From the NCBI GenBank assembly GCA_964019695.1, contig OZ026515.1:138753549-138817548 (forward strand): DNA of 64,000 nt. Direction: 5' to 3'. Shown here piece by piece: positions 12,100-24,702 of this stretch. The notes below the pieces were generated by a model. The model saw only the letters and a program-made list of their open reading frames with translations, ran no database searches and had not been told where the DNA came from. The first letter of the stretch is position 1. Every line of letters starts with the position of its first letter. The stretch comes from Loripinus fragilis. Lineage: Eukaryota; Mollusca; Bivalvia; Lucinida; Lucinidae. The position numbers and the translations under genes were made by a program.

Positions 12100-12845
12100 A
12101 CCATCGGCTCACTGGCGGGACGATGTTGGTCCGACACTATATGCTGACTGAGAATGGTCTAACATGAGTTTTGAATCTAGATAACATAAACAACAACCTT
12201 ATTAAAATCACTTCGCACAGAATTGAGCAAATTTATCTGGAAACCCAGATTTTGTTGCTTTAATCCGCATAGCATCTGATCCATGCATTTAAAATCGCTC
12301 TTTGGATAAGTCAGTAGTTTAAGTCATGCTTTCAATATTTTAGCTAGTCCTTGTAGCTGATCATAACTTGGTTACAAAACCCGATGACAGATTGTGTCGC
12401 GACGAGTCCGATGACATTACGAAGAGCTGTCCAAATATTATTTCACAGCAATGTCTCCGTACAAGTTATCTCGAATTTGCAGGTGAAAAAAGATACTATT
12501 GAAAAACGGATCCTTCAGAAATAGAGAGAGCCTACACTATTAGAAACTGCAGACTCGGTTTTATAGAATCTATTCATGAGAACTCTAATAAAATGCTCTG
12601 CTCCAAAGCACTACACCTTTCCCGGGTAAGGCTTGCAAAAGCGGTTAGTATACTTTAAGAGCATATGACAACAGTCCTTATTGAATGAATCAGCGGAGGG
12701 GAGGAAAATGACTGTAAGTTCATGATCAATCTCCTCGAAAGTATGGGACCGGCCCGGGATCGAACTCGCCACCCATAATTATTTCATACAGGTTACACTA
12801 CGATTTCAGATTCGGCCCACCCATGCTTATTGAATTATTGAAGCT
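12100..12845. other. Stretch without a supported gene
   Basis: It is mostly unremarkable. At 12718-12800 the phrase GGGATCGAACTCGCCACCC resembles a reversed tRNA B box (GAGTTCGATCCC), so a second type of tRNA-derived SINE on the minus strand is possible. Confidence 0.45.
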
Positions 12846-12864
12846 AAAATGCGTCTCGACTTAC

Positions 12865-12948
12865 CCCCCCCCCCCCCCCCCCCCCCCCTAACAAGAGCAC
12901 CCCCCCCCCCCACACACACACATACACATCATCACCACCACCACGACA
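12865..12948. repeat. Poly-C tracts and CA/CAC simple repeat
   Basis: Two long C runs are separated by a short spacer and followed by CACACACACA and CATCACCACCACCACGAC. The Pro/His frame read through here is a by-product of the simple repeat. Confidence 0.95.
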
Positions 12949-13289
12949 TCGGGGTTCCACACATCGACATCCAGGGCGACTTTAGAATAATCCATGGTAA
13001 ACCCCGTTGGTCGCCCCATAGCTTGAAATCGATTTACAATCAACCGGTGCGTATGTAAACATAACGTCACACCGCGGGTATTTTTGAAAACAACAGACGT
13101 TTGTGCTTTGAATTTCTTTATGAAAAACGATTTTTTCCCTGATAAGCAAAGGTATGGATATGGGACCGGATTGAGTTCATTTAATGTTCTGAAGACTTTT
13201 AACTGGTCGTCTTATTTTTTGACCAACGGTAAATCATTTTATAGTTTTTCTACATTTAATTTCTCCAAGTGTGACAACGGCTCGTTTTC

Positions 13290-13620
13290 GCTGCGTCACA
13301 ACCGGATACTGGAGCCGGAATGGCTACCGTAATATTTTTCTTATTTTCAAACGCTCATTATTTCAACTCAGTGATATGTCAGAAAAAGTTATCCATGCCT
13401 CGCATGACCTGTTGACATAGTTTTTATGGTTAGATGTTCATTGTTCGCCAAAAATGTCCTGGTTACGGCGATTCAAAGGTGCCTGAAATTTAGTTTCACT
13501 CCTGGTCATTACTACGTAATGACATAAGGAGCATTTGGTTTTGAGGCTATAGGGGTGATTGAAGGATCGAACTTCAAGCTCCTGTGCTTCAACCTGCACT
13601 GCCAAATGAACTACAGATGC
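13290..13620. repeat. Divergent partial copy of the 9008-9350 repeat
   Basis: It shares GGAGCCGGAATGGCT, TTTAGTTTCACTCCTGGTCA with TTACTACGTAATGACAT, and GAACTTCAAGCTCCTGTG with the region after 9100, in the same order and strand. Confidence 0.8.
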
Positions 13621-14476
13621 GAAGGCCGAAATATGAATGAGACGAAACGCCACGACTAAGGTTTTCATGTTGCTGACAATTTTCCTGGCGTCTAACACTA
13701 AGTCATTCGATACGGTTGTGTTCACGAAAAAAGAATAAATAATTTTGAACTACCTTGAATATTTCCCAAGGTCTTTTATCCAGCAAAACCCACTTTCACT
13801 TCCAGTTTGCCTCACATTTTCCCTCCTTACTGAACCATTGATTTACCTTGACGACAGGAACAACCCGGAAGTATTTAATTCAGCTGATCGCTCCCCAGCA
13901 GTTGCGTTTCTTCGGTAATAAATCCAAACTCCCCAACAGTGGCAAGTGCTGGTGGTTGTGGTGGGCTGGGGGGTAAACCGGGAGGGGGCACTTGCTGGGT
14001 GCGTGAAAAAAAGCGCAGCGCAGTCCTCGTTTAGGATAGGAACATATGCTATTTTGGAAAGGACAAGGGTTAATCAGTGCTCCTTTGTGTACACAATGTG
14101 TGTACATATCTTGCTGCCAAAACTTAGGATTCAGCAAATTACAGTAGTTTTCTTATTATGTACAGGTATACTGAATTAATGCAACAAAATACAATGGTTG
14201 CAGAAGTAACAAAAGAGTAAGCGTTTTAATGGACTACAGTTAAAGGGATTATTTTTGGACTGGACACAGTGAAAATGGTTACATTTTAAAGAAAGGATAG
14301 TGAAAAGGGGTATCAAGTTCAAAATGTCGAACATACTGTTTATGGTCACTTTTGCAGTCTTTTGTACACGCATGGGTACTCAGCTGACCAGCAAGTGCCC
14401 ACCCCCCCCCCCCCCTGCCGGTTGGGGCGGGGGGCTTAAACGCCTTCGACATGTTTGACGGTTACAGCTGAACCCT

Positions 14477-14545
14477 TATTTCTGATGTGGATCAAGACAC
14501 AGATGTTTGGTTTACATGTCTTGATCCACATCAGAAATAAGGGTG
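14477..14545. repeat. Hairpin with about 26-bp arms
   Basis: CCCTTATTTCTGATGTGGAT with CAAGACA, then a loop of about 17 bases, then the reverse complement TGTCTTGATCCACATCAGAA with ATAAGGG. Confidence 0.85.
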
Positions 14546-14839
14546 AGGTTGGTACGTCAAACATGTGTAAGCCCTCCAGCAATTTTCTTACTGATCTGCG
14601 TTGCTTCTTTTGTGGATCATGTTTGTTATTTGTGGTTCGTGCTTGTTCCTTGCAGCATTGTGGTCACCTGTTGGGAAAGGGCTGACCTCTTGGCCCCCTT
14701 GTATGTGATGCGTTCTTGTGTTTTCGTCACTTTCCCATATGGTGTCCTGTGTCAGGTGTGGCAATCCCGATCTTTGCTTTCTGCCTTACTTTTATTGTAA
14801 AATTCTGAACAAATGGTATGTTAAATAAAGATAATTCTT

Positions 14840-15480
14840 GTGATATTGAAGCCGCTTTTTTGGACGTAGACTTGTCCATAAATAATGGTATAGTTTCATC
14901 GAAAATTAACTAAAAAAATAGTAAGTGAGTATGATCAGGAAATACCACAATCACAAACTGCAGACAGCCCCATGGCACCGCGAGGAAGAGCCGCTCAACC
15001 ATCACGAGACACCAGGAAGACAAATTAAGCAAAGCAATCCTCTCTCTCTTTCCCATCAAGATGATTGCAATACTAGAATGGACATAAAGTAACGTACAAC
15101 AAAACATAGAACAATTACAGACTCCCACAATGGGAGTAACAATAAACAAAAAGTCAACAACAACAGAACCACCGCCTTAGAACGGACAGCAGCCTTAGCC
15201 ACCGGGGGACTTAAATGCATTTTACTGGTACCAAATCTTCTTCCTAGATTCTGCTGTTGTTGAAGTACAAGATATGTTCAGCTCGCATGGAGGCCATCTA
15301 ACTAATGCAATGTATCATCATGGAAAACACTCTAATCAAATTACTACACCATGATGAAACAAAGAAAAGGGCTCATGACTCACAGATAGTCAGAGCTAAA
15401 GAAAACCTCAATTTGAGCCACGGTGGGTCCAGCTACAGATAAGCATCAGGCACCAACCCACCAATTAAAGCTTTACGTCA
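14840..15480 (-). mobile_element. Retroelement 3' flank (minus strand)
   Basis: It follows the 15473-16048 frame in the minus direction. It contains ACTCCCACAATGGGAGTAAC and TGATTGCAATACTAGAATGG, which recur on the plus strand at 21178-21265, and TTGGTACCAATAAAATGCAT-like sequence shared with 11605-11625. Confidence 0.75.
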
Positions 15481-16048
15481 GAGCCGTCATAGAGTCTGAG
15501 GCCTGACCCACCGTCGTGCAATTAAAGAGGAAACCATAGCTATACACAGTGATTGGGTTTAAAACTAGGCATGCAGACTGTCGCATGATATCCAAATTAT
15601 ATCCAACCCTTATATAACTTTTTACTATCTTTTTGAATTGATCACTAAAATTAGATTTTCCAACAATTCGTTTGAATTTATAGACTAAATCACCATAAAA
15701 TATAGGTTCTGATATGCCTTGCTGCAGAAGAGTTTTTAACCCAATATTGTATTTAACAATTAACTCTGAGTGTCTGTAGTAGAATTTAGAAAATGCTTTT
15801 CGAATTTTATGATATCTATAACCTTGTTTTAATAATTTAGCAGTTAAAAATAAGTTTCTGTTGTTGAAGTCATCAATATTAGAGCACACTCTAGCAAAAC
15901 GAATAAGCTGAGAAATACATACACTATAGGAAGGAGAGCGAGGAACATCTCCATCAAGAAATGGGAAAATTACTATTTCAAAATTAAAATCATCCCGTTT
16001 ATCATAAATTTTAGAAGAAACTATGCCATTTGTTATTGACAAGTTCAA
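15473..16048 (-). CDS. Retroelement polymerase C-terminal fragment
   Basis: A 191-codon uninterrupted frame on the minus strand; homology continues upstream of its first Met (TSAPFLDLNLSITNG). It contains IVIFPFLDGDVPRSPSYSVC, ISQLIRFARVCSNIDDFNNR and LFLTAKLLKQGYRYHKIRKA. I recognise this as the region after the reverse transcriptase palm in a retroelement family abundant in molluscs and cnidarians; the clade is uncertain. No palm or YxDD motif is present, so this is a 5'-truncated copy. It is longer and cleaner than the other copies, so it may be the youngest. Confidence 0.65.
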   Translation of the reverse strand: MNLSITNGIVSSKIYDKRDDFNFEIVIFPFLDGDVPRSPSYSVCISQLIRFARVCSNIDDFNNRNLFLTAKLLKQGYRYHKIRKAFSKFYYRHSELIVKYNIGLKTLLQQGISEPIFYGDLVYKFKRIVGKSNFSDQFKKIVKSYIRVGYNLDIMRQSACLVLNPITVYSYGFLFNCTTVGQASDSMTALT

Positions 16049-16159
16049 GTCTAAAAACGGAGCTGATGTTTTTAACCAGATGTTTTTAATTTGAAATAGT
16101 TAATTTCCCATATCTTGACAGAGATGTTCCACGCTCACCTTTGTATATTTCGAAGCTAA

Positions 16160-17050
16160 TTCATTTGCCAGAGTATGCTCAAATGTAAGTGACTTCAACA
16201 ATAAAAGCAAGGTTTGGGCTGTTAAGTTACTAAAACAAGGCTATCGATATAATAAACTTCATAAAGAATATTCTAGAGAAGATACTCAGAGTTGATCATT
16301 AAATATAATGTTGGCGTCTATTTATTGATGCCTTGTAGTCACCTGTTGAGAAAGGGCTGATCTCTTGGCTCTCGTTCGTGATGTCTAATTGTGAAGTTGT
16401 CACTTTCCCATTGGTATCCTGGGTCAGGTGTGGTGCTTAATTTTATCGATTCCTGATCTTTGTTCTCTTTCTTACTTTAAAAACTCTTCTGCAACAAGGC
16501 ATATAAGATCCAGTATTTTATGTTGATTTAGTTATAATTCAAGAGTTTTTGGAAAACATTTTCCTGGTCAATTCAAAAAGACCATCAAGCGTGTTAAAAG
16601 ATTGGGATATCATGCCTGGTTGTAAACACAATCATGCTTTATAGTTATGATTTCCTCTTGTGCGACAGCCTGCACGCCTGTCACATCTTCTTCTCTAATA
16701 AAACTACACTATGGCAGGTCAGGCCACAGGCTCAATGTCGATCATGACCATAGGTGGGCCAGAGGCTGATGTTTGTCTTTGGTTGGGCCCACCATGGCTA
16801 AAAATGGGTTTATTAAGGCTTAAGCTCTTAGTGTCTGTGAGTAAATAGCCATTTTCTTTGTTTATTTCAGTATGTTTTAAAGTTGATTTAATTGTTTCCC
16901 TGTGATGGTACATTGTATACATGTAAGTTAGGAAGCCCCCATGTGAGCTAAATATTTTTTGTGTTTGACAACAGCAGAATCTCTCCCTCCTGGTGGCTTT
17001 GGCTGCTGTCTGTTCTTAGGCAGTGACTCTGTTGTTCTGGATTCATTGTG
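16160..17050 (+). mobile_element. Degenerate plus-strand retroelement 3' copy
   Basis: It shares order and sequence with 11217-11700 but is more diverged: GTCAATTCAAAAAGACCATC, then GGTTGTAAACACAATCATGC, then CAGGTCAGGCCACAGGCTCA, and a tail with TGACAACAGCAGAATCTC. Confidence 0.7.
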
Positions 17051-17451
17051 GCTTCCGATGTTTGTGTTTGATCATTGTTTTGTAATGTAGTATTTTGTGT
17101 CCTTTCTAGTTTTGCTATCATATCGACGAGGACGAGAGCTGGTTGGCTTTCATTGTTTTCATGCTGTCGTGTGGCTGTAAGTGTTCTGTGTCTCTTCCTT
17201 GTGGTGCCTTGGGTTTATCTGTGGCTATGATTTAACCATTGAAGTCTTAAATCCCATTTCCTTGGCCAGCATCATAGTCGGTCAATGTCATTCTGAAAGC
17301 TCACTGTGTCCTCCTTTTCTAACTACACCATAGTAGACACAATCATCGGCGAAAAGCCTTATTTTGGACTTTTGTTGATTCATTGTTTACTGTTGCTTCC
17401 GATGTGTGTGTGTGTGTTTTGTGGTAAGTCCTGGTTTTCAATATCTGTTGA

Positions 17452-17653
17452 TTTTTTGTTTGTTTGATTTTATTCTTTACGTCCACTCAACAATCTTTCA
17501 GTTATGCGGGACGGTCTTCCTGGGTTGAACCAGTACTAAGCTAGGATAAATGTGTCTTGCTCAAGGACCACAACGCATTGACGCCGGTGAGGCTCGAACC
17601 CGCGGCCCTTCGGTCTCGAGTCAAGCACTCTACCACTGAGCCACTGCGCTCCC
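17452..17653 (-). mobile_element. tRNA-derived SINE with 14-bp target duplication
   Basis: Same family and orientation as 5824-6030. TCAATATCTGTTGA flanks it at 17438-17451 and 17654-17667. The tRNA-like head is at the high-coordinate end. Confidence 0.95.
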
Positions 17654-18207
17654 TCAATATCTGTTGAGATGTCATTTAATCACTATGAGAACAGCAAAGG
17701 ACCATAACGGTTCCCAAGTTAACTTCATTCCGTTTACAAATGAAGCACAGAAAAGTATATTTCAACGTTTTCACACCCATTTACTTTTAAGTTCACGAGG
17801 AATGCTTCAAAGGCCTTCTCAAAATACAATATTAATGTATCCACTAGTACTTCAATGTCGAAAATTTTTAGCCTGATCATTTTAACCGAAGTCAACCGAG
17901 TTTCACAACTGTCTTTTCCTAAAATCATGTCTGACCCATAGACCAGATGAGCCATGGTATTTGAACACACACATGTTCAAACATCTTACGTAGCACACAA
18001 GTCAAGGAAACCAGCACACAAGTGCTGGTCATTTTTCTTGAAAAGCGGACAGATATTTGCGAGAGACCATTCCTTTTAGTATATCACCTGTGTCTATTGA
18101 CTGCTGGAAAAGATGAGTGAACACTGGATAGTCTGGGATGAAGCTCATCAGGTCCAAAAGCTTTTTAGGGGTTCAACCTTTTGAGAAGTGTTTAGTTACT
18201 CCTGCTG

Positions 18208-20560
18208 TTGTCCATGAAATGGGCAGACCTGTCTAGAAGTGTACAAAACATGGTGTTTCGAAACACCAGCCATGCTGGAGATTTTTACTGCCCTGACATA
18301 GATTGGGAGTCCCTCTCCATACAGAACGATGCACAGGACAAGGATGTAGAGCAAGCTCTGATTGACTCAGCTATAAATATTAACCTCACACAAGTCTACG
18401 ACCAGCCGAATCGCGAAAACAACCTGCTTGACATAGTTTTCACAAATAATCCATCATTGATAAAGTCAACTTCAAATGCTCCTGGAGTTTCAGACCGTGA
18501 CATGGTAATGGAAGATACTGATACTAAGCCATTCTATACCAAACAGCGACCCTGAAAGTGCTTTATATTTTCAAGAGCCAACTGGGAGCAGTTTAAAACA
18601 AATATTTCAGAAGTCTCTGCTGAAATCCAAAGACTCTACTACCTTGGAAGTTCAGTTCATGAGCTTTGGGTGATATTTAAAGTGTACCTCAACACTGCCA
18701 TTAACGAAAACATTCCATCCAAAATGAAGAAATCTAAGCAGTCAACACCATGGATCACCAGAAATGTTAAGCGCCAATTGAAAGGAAAGCTCATCTTTTT
18801 AAAAAGGCCTAAAGAACCAAAAACTGGACACATTACAGAAAATTCCAAAAAGAGTGCAAATGTCAGCTAAGACGAGCAGAATGGACGTGCATCAAAACTA
18901 CTATCAATAAAGGTCTACAGAACTATAATAACAAGCCTCTATGGAAATATATAAAGTCCAAAGTGGAAGACAGCATTGGGATAGCTCCATTGAAAACCAA
19001 GGGTCATCCTGTCACTGATAGTGTGGGACGAGGGGAGTTACTAGTGGCCCAGTTCCAGTCAGTCTTTACTAAGGAAGATGACCAGCCTTTGTCAGAAGTA
19101 TTCCGAAGAGTTAAAGGGGAGTCCCAACTCTCAATATTGAAGGTGTCCGAAAACTATTGCAGAATACCAAGATCAACAAAGCTGCCGGACAAGATGAGCT
19201 CCCAAATCGGGTTCATCAAGAATGTTCCACCGAAGCTGCACCTGCAATTTTCCAGAGTTCGATTGACTCTGGTAAACTCCCAAAGATTGGCAAGAAGCTA
19301 ACGTCTCACCTGTGTTTAAAAAAGGTGACCATCATCTACCTGAAAACTACCGCCCTGTCACCTTAACTTGCGTCATGCCAAAGTTACTGGAACACATTGT
19401 ATGCCATCACATACTTAACCGATTAGATAATCACTCTGTCCTGACGTCCTTAAACCATGGCTTCCGGTCGGGCTACTCATGTGAGACCCATTAGTTGTCA
19501 CAACACATAAATGTCATACTACAACCAGAACCCTCAGGTGGATACAGTGATCCTTGCCTTCAGCAAGACCTTCGACAACGTACCCCATAAGAAATTGCTA
19601 CACAAACTAGAAGCCTATGGCATAAGAGGACCCATACACGATTTGATTTCAAATTTCCTGACACAGGGGTCTATGTGCGTGGTAGTTGAGGGTGAGAAGT
19701 CCCGCCAAGTTAACGTAGGATCAGGTGCCCCTCAAGGTACCATCCTAGTGCCACTCCTATTCCTCTGCCACATAAACGGTCTCCCTGACAGAGTATCATT
19801 ACACTCCTGCAGACCACCATCTCCAACAAGTCCTGGATAATCTTCAGAGATGGGCCCAGGAGTTCAATGCCAAAAAGTGCTTTCCTAAGCAGCCAGAACA
19901 AGCCCTCTCACTTCTATTCAATTGATGACCATATCCTGCAACAAGTCCAGAACAACACCTACCTTGGCATTACCTTCTCAGACGACCTTAAGTGAAAGAC
20001 TCATATCAACAAGTGCAAGAAAGCAAATGCCAGCCTAGGATTCCTCCCCAGAAATCTGTACAACTGCCCTAAGTCATGCAGGAAGAATGCTTACTTGGCC
20101 CTATTAAGATCTAAACTGGAATATGGATGTATTATTTGGGACCCATACACTAAACACGATATTGATCAACTCGCAAAGATACAACCATCTGCAGCATGCT
20201 TCATCTCTAAGGACTACCGATACTGGAAGAAAGACGACACCAGCTGAGATTAACATTCCTGTACAAGGTAGTGGAAGGGCGCGTTCCAGCAATTAATATT
20301 GAACGCAATTTAAAATCTCAGAGACCAAAATGTACCATAATAGATTAACAATATGAAGACTTTGTAAGCAAGAACATTATCGAAAACTCAGTGTGTAACA
20401 ATTCATAATGCTAAAACCAGTGATATCTAAAACTGAAAAATGCAGAAATTCTTTTTTTTGTGAGGACATTGTATGATTGGAATAGACTCAAGTGATGACA
20501 TTGTGACCTGTAATTCACTAGAGACATATAAATCACTCTTAACAAATTTGGACTAAATAG
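18208..20560 (+). pseudogene. Degenerate non-LTR retrotransposon (Jockey/CR1-like)
   Basis: Fragments lie in the expected order but in several frames. There is an endonuclease C-terminus (YCPDIDWESLSIQNDA, NNLLDIVFTNNPSLI), a linker (STPWITRNVKRQLKGK), reverse transcriptase fingers (FKKGDHHLPENYRPVTLTC, LNHGFRSGYSCETH), palm motif A (AFSKTFDNVPHKKLL) and motif B (GSGAPQGTILVPLLF). A C-terminal part follows (LEYGCIIWDPYTKHD). After HINGLPDRVS the sequence jumps toward the thumb, so the YxDD catalytic box is deleted. Stops and frameshifts elsewhere make it dead. Confidence 0.88.
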
Positions 20561-20619
20561 CGCCTTGAAAAGAGAGTAGTCATAAGGTTACCTCTCCAGA
20601 GATAGAATCTGCTGCAAAC

Positions 20620-21061
20620 AAGCTATACTGTGCCTGGACATTCTCTAGAAGTGACAGAATCAAGCAAATACCTTGGCATCACCACCTCAAGAGGACCTTA
20701 CCTGGGACAAACATATACACCAAGTAGCTGGGAAGGTGAACAAGACTACAGAATAGGCTTCCTCAGACGCAATTTCAGGGACTACACCATCACAGTCAAG
20801 AGAGTTACCTATGTCACAATTGTTATTCCAGCTATGGAGTATGCACCAACAGTCTGGGACCCTGTCTGCCAGATGCACATCCAGCTGCTTGCAACAACTA
20901 TGACCCTACGCCAGCTACGCAGATGGTGGGGACTTCCGGAAGATCGAATACACGCTGACTACTGGCAAGAGATTGCTATCTTCCAGATATGTCAAAGTTT
21001 GGACAGGGTTATTTTTGGCACCTGGGCCTTAATTTCAATAAACTTCGTAGAGGTCCACTAG
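20620..21061 (+). pseudogene. Second non-LTR reverse transcriptase C-terminal fragment
   Basis: A 143-codon frame starting MPGHSLEVTESSKYLGIT, with a frameshifted middle and then VIPAMEYAPTVWDPV. These match the YLG and EYA..VWDP blocks of Jockey/CR1 elements. It repeats C-terminal blocks already present at 19921-20150, so it is a separate truncated insertion. Confidence 0.8.
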
Positions 21062-21165
21062 GCAATGCTGCATACCAAATGGCCCATGTAAAACATCAGA
21101 CCCCCTGGATGGTGCCATAATATAATCAAACTTGGTAGAGGGCCAGCAAATATTAAGCATCCTGT
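21012..21165. repeat. Family J repeat fragment
   Basis: It contains AACTTCGTAGAGGTCCACTA and GCATACCAAATGGCCCATG, matching 10540-10620 and 42570-42650. Confidence 0.75.
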
Positions 21166-21500
21166 GTGTGTTCATTGTTACTCCCATTGTGGGAGTCTGT
21201 AATTGTTATGTTTTGTTGTACGTTGCTTTGTGTCCGTTCTAGTATTGCAATCATCTTGATGGGGAAGAGAGAGCTGTTTGTCTTCCTGGTGTCTCGTGAT
21301 GGTTGAGCAGCTCTTACTCACGATGCCACAGGGTTGTCTGCGGTTTGTGATTGTGGTATTTCCTGATCATACTATTTTGGTGTTTGATCCTGGTTTTGTG
21401 ATACAGCTCTATGTCCTTTCTGATCGGCAATGATCCCACTGAGGATACGATAGCAGGCTGCTTTTCTTTGTGTTCTTCCTTTCATGTGTGTTTGTTGTCT
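21165..21500 (+). mobile_element. Retroelement 3' flank, plus-strand copy
   Basis: TGTTACTCCCATTGTGGGAG through GTACGTTGCTTTGTGTCCGT is the reverse complement of the 15060-15145 flank. Confidence 0.8.
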
Positions 21501-21654
21501 CACCACTTACTCAGGATGGAAATTTTGAATAAGTTGTATGCTTCAGTCAAATCTTATAAATTTGAAATCCTCAGAATATGAGGCTTTAATTTGAATTATA
21601 TGTATATAATCCCCAAAATTGTTTTTTTAACCATTATTTTCCCTTTGGAACAGG

Positions 21655-21735
21655 TTTTGGGTGAATAAAAGAAACGACTCGGGGAGACGTTTCTTTTATG
21701 CATCCAGAACATGTTTTTTACAGACATTTATATAA
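21655..21735. repeat. Palindromic MITE core, Family A variant
   Basis: AAAAGAAACGACTCGGGGAG followed by ACGTTTCTTTTATGC. A sister copy is at 26108-26195 (AAAAGAAACGTC and GACGTTTCTT). Confidence 0.75.
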
Positions 21736-21739
21736 ACAG

Positions 21740-24700
21740 CTCATAAATAGTCCCCTTTCTCTGAATCCATTTAGTCCCAAAATGTTTTCGAATTGGCCTA
21801 GGTGATGCATGAAATGTTCTTCTTACAATAACTATACACACCTCTAGATAAGAATGCGTATGACAAATAGTTTTATTTCTCACCCGAAACGCATGTTGTG
21901 GGTAAATGAAAGTGTCTATTGGCAGACCCTAGTTTAGCTATCATGCTTTCCAGAAGATGCTGCTCTGACTGTGTAGATGTGCAGGCTGGCCTGTACGCTT
22001 GTTGCTCACATACAACTGAAACTGGTTTTCTTGAGGGGTCAAAAATGCATTGTATTTCTGCCCCTGAAGATTTTTATCTTGGCAAATATTGCAGATCATA
22101 CTGCTCCTACAGAAAGAAAGCTAAAACATTTCAGCAGACAACAAAAACAGACAACTTTTGTTGTGATCAGCACTCAAAGGATTAAAGTAGCTTTCAATAG
22201 TTTTTCAGGTATGATGGGCTGCAGAAAGAAAAACAAACATATGTTTCACTTCGTAAAACTTAACTTTTACTGTTTTCATCAATCGGTCATATATTGACTA
22301 AAATACATCCTTATATCAGGGAAATACAAACTTCATGTCATGTCTCATAAAATTCATGTTGAATATATTCACAATTTAAATGGGATTCCACATGAAATAA
22401 AGCACATCCTATATAGGCAGACAACCAAGGTTCACCAAATGGAGGCATTGCTGGGGATTTTTTGTGAGCTTAAGATACCAGCAGATTTAATTATTTCTCC
22501 ACGAAATACATTGCTGTGGAACTGCCTAATTATTTTATTTTTTAAAATACCCACAAATATCACTCCTTCACATTATTCCTCCATAGATACCCTTACTTTA
22601 TAAGACAGGAACAAGGACATAAAAATTACACACATAATAGGTCATCATTTCAAACCCGCGACAAGATCAAGATTTCTTGTAGAGTCCCTGGTAAGCAGGC
22701 ATATTTCTGCATTATTTTCTTCTTTCTTAAACAAAACATATAAAGTGGCTACCAAAAATTGTATCATTGCATTGGCTTGCATAAAATAAGTATCCACACA
22801 GAAGTTTTTCTTATTTCACTACAGAAACATATGCTGTGGGTACTCATTGGAGGCATTTCAGTGAGGTGTTTCCAATGAGTACCCACAAAATGTTTCAGTG
22901 GCAAAATAATATTTTTCATTTGTGGTTGGAAAAATAGTTTTATCTGAAGCCATATACATTTTTTAAAGTATCCACAGAATAGGGTTTGTGTTGAAAAAAT
23001 AAACATAAATATACTGGTACCCTAAGTTCTGCTTATCCAGAACCCTACATATCTTATCTCTATATTTAGCTCAAAGCATGCTAAAGGTTGAATTTTGCAT
23101 AAAACACTTTCAATCACCCGAAGTCTTAACCCACATAAGCCAATCATCCTTCTTGTGTGACATAGGCAAACAGTGCAGATCCAGATCAGAACGCGGCATC
23201 TGATCAGGGTCTCCACTGTTCACTTACAGAATGTTCTATTAAAATTTGAATAAAAATGAAAAATACTACCCAACAACCCTTACAATGGAAATGGACTCAT
23301 CCAATTGATAAGAGTTGGGAATTCCATTTTTTTCAACTATATATAAAATGCCGACATTTTTCTTACTTCTCCAAGAGACCGTTTGTTGTGATTATCATCA
23401 AAAACGTTTTGCCAAGACGTTTCCAATATGTACACACAGCAAACATTTCTGTCGAGAAATTAGAGAATTGGATGCCCTTGAACACCTTACATGGCTCCAT
23501 GATGAAAGTGTAACTTAACCCTTTGTATTCTCACACCAGATAGACAGCAATTGAATTAACGAACGCGGATCAAAAATTGCTAGAAACAGTGTTTTCGATT
23601 GCCATTTGTTGCCAGTCTGGTGACAAATGGCAATCAAAAACTCTGTTTCTAACGATTTTTTATCTACATTCGTCGATAGTATTCACATTTTCGATTGATG
23701 TCTATCCGTAGTGATTCTGGGATTTCCCCATACATGTTGATACAATAAGTATTGGATTGCCCATTTTGTATTTTAATGGGCCACAGTAGAATTTTTAAAA
23801 ACTATGATGTATTTCTGTCCCTGAAGAATGCTTTAATCTTAGCAAACAGTGCAGATCCTCATGAAATGCAGCTTTATGCTGCATTTCATCTGTGTCTTCA
23901 CTCTTTGCCAGAGTACCAGTTTAGGGGTTTCCAGTATACAAAGGATTCACACATACAGTGGGTAGGCTGTGGCTTTTATCAATAAGATACAATCAGTGCA
24001 ATACAATTAATGAACCAAGGAACTGAAGCACTGCTAACTAATTGACATTAGTGGACATATGTAATATGATTACATCGAGCTGATCATAGGCTGAACACAT
24101 GTTAACAAATGACATCACAGTACAGCATAGCTAGTTAGAACAGAAATTAGAATTTAACCCTTTTCAGACCAATGGAATTTACCATTAAGCCATATACCAT
24201 AGTCAGGATGGTTCATAATCATTGTATATTTAGGGGTTACGAATTATATTTTTCCCAAAAAATAAATAAAAAATTGTATTTCTTTCTTTGAAAATCTATT
24301 TTGCCTGCATTCAGTGCAGACCCCGATGAAATAGCATTATGTGGCATTTTGTCTGTATCTACACTGTTTGCCAAAGTAATTCAGGGGTTTTCCAGTCTAC
24401 AAAAGGTTAACCTGTAACATTCTAATTAACCTTCAATATTAGATGTGTTTAGCATATAACTTTCTTCATACCTCAAAAGATTTTTAATGTGGAATTTACT
24501 GTTAATGTGGAAGATGAGAATAACATTGAGAATCGTTCGTAAGTCAGCTTTTGGCTCTATTAAATACAACGCTTAAATGTTACATGAAAGGATGTGTGCA
24601 TCAGCTCAGATTTTTCTGGCACAGCTGAATGCTTTTATTAATCACTGAGATGCAAAGCTTAGAAACCACTAAATTTTAATTAATTAATTGATGTGTACAT
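21740..24700. other. Intergenic stretch with repeats only
   Basis: No gene I can support. It includes a hairpin at 22831-22889 (GTGGGTACTCATTGGA and complement), half of a Family E palindrome near 23172-23222, a hairpin at 23561-23665 and two copies of a repeat ending TTCAGGGGTTTTCCAGTCTA-like (23700-23945 and 24157-24410). Confidence 0.65.
23561..23665. repeat. Hairpin with TTGCCATTTGT core
   Basis: GATTGCCATTTGT, a short loop, then ACAAATGGCAATC, extended outward by AAACAGTGTTTTC/AAAACTCTGTTT and GATCAAAAATTG-like arms. Confidence 0.8.
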
Positions 24701-24702
24701 CA

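Noticed and set aside
12849..13058. Pro/Thr/His-rich frame
   Set aside because: It is produced by poly-C and CAC simple repeats, with no supporting domain or splice structure.
18208..18555. Host gene encoding a DNA endonuclease-like protein
   Set aside because: It is the endonuclease tail of a degenerate non-LTR retrotransposon followed by reverse transcriptase pieces in order.
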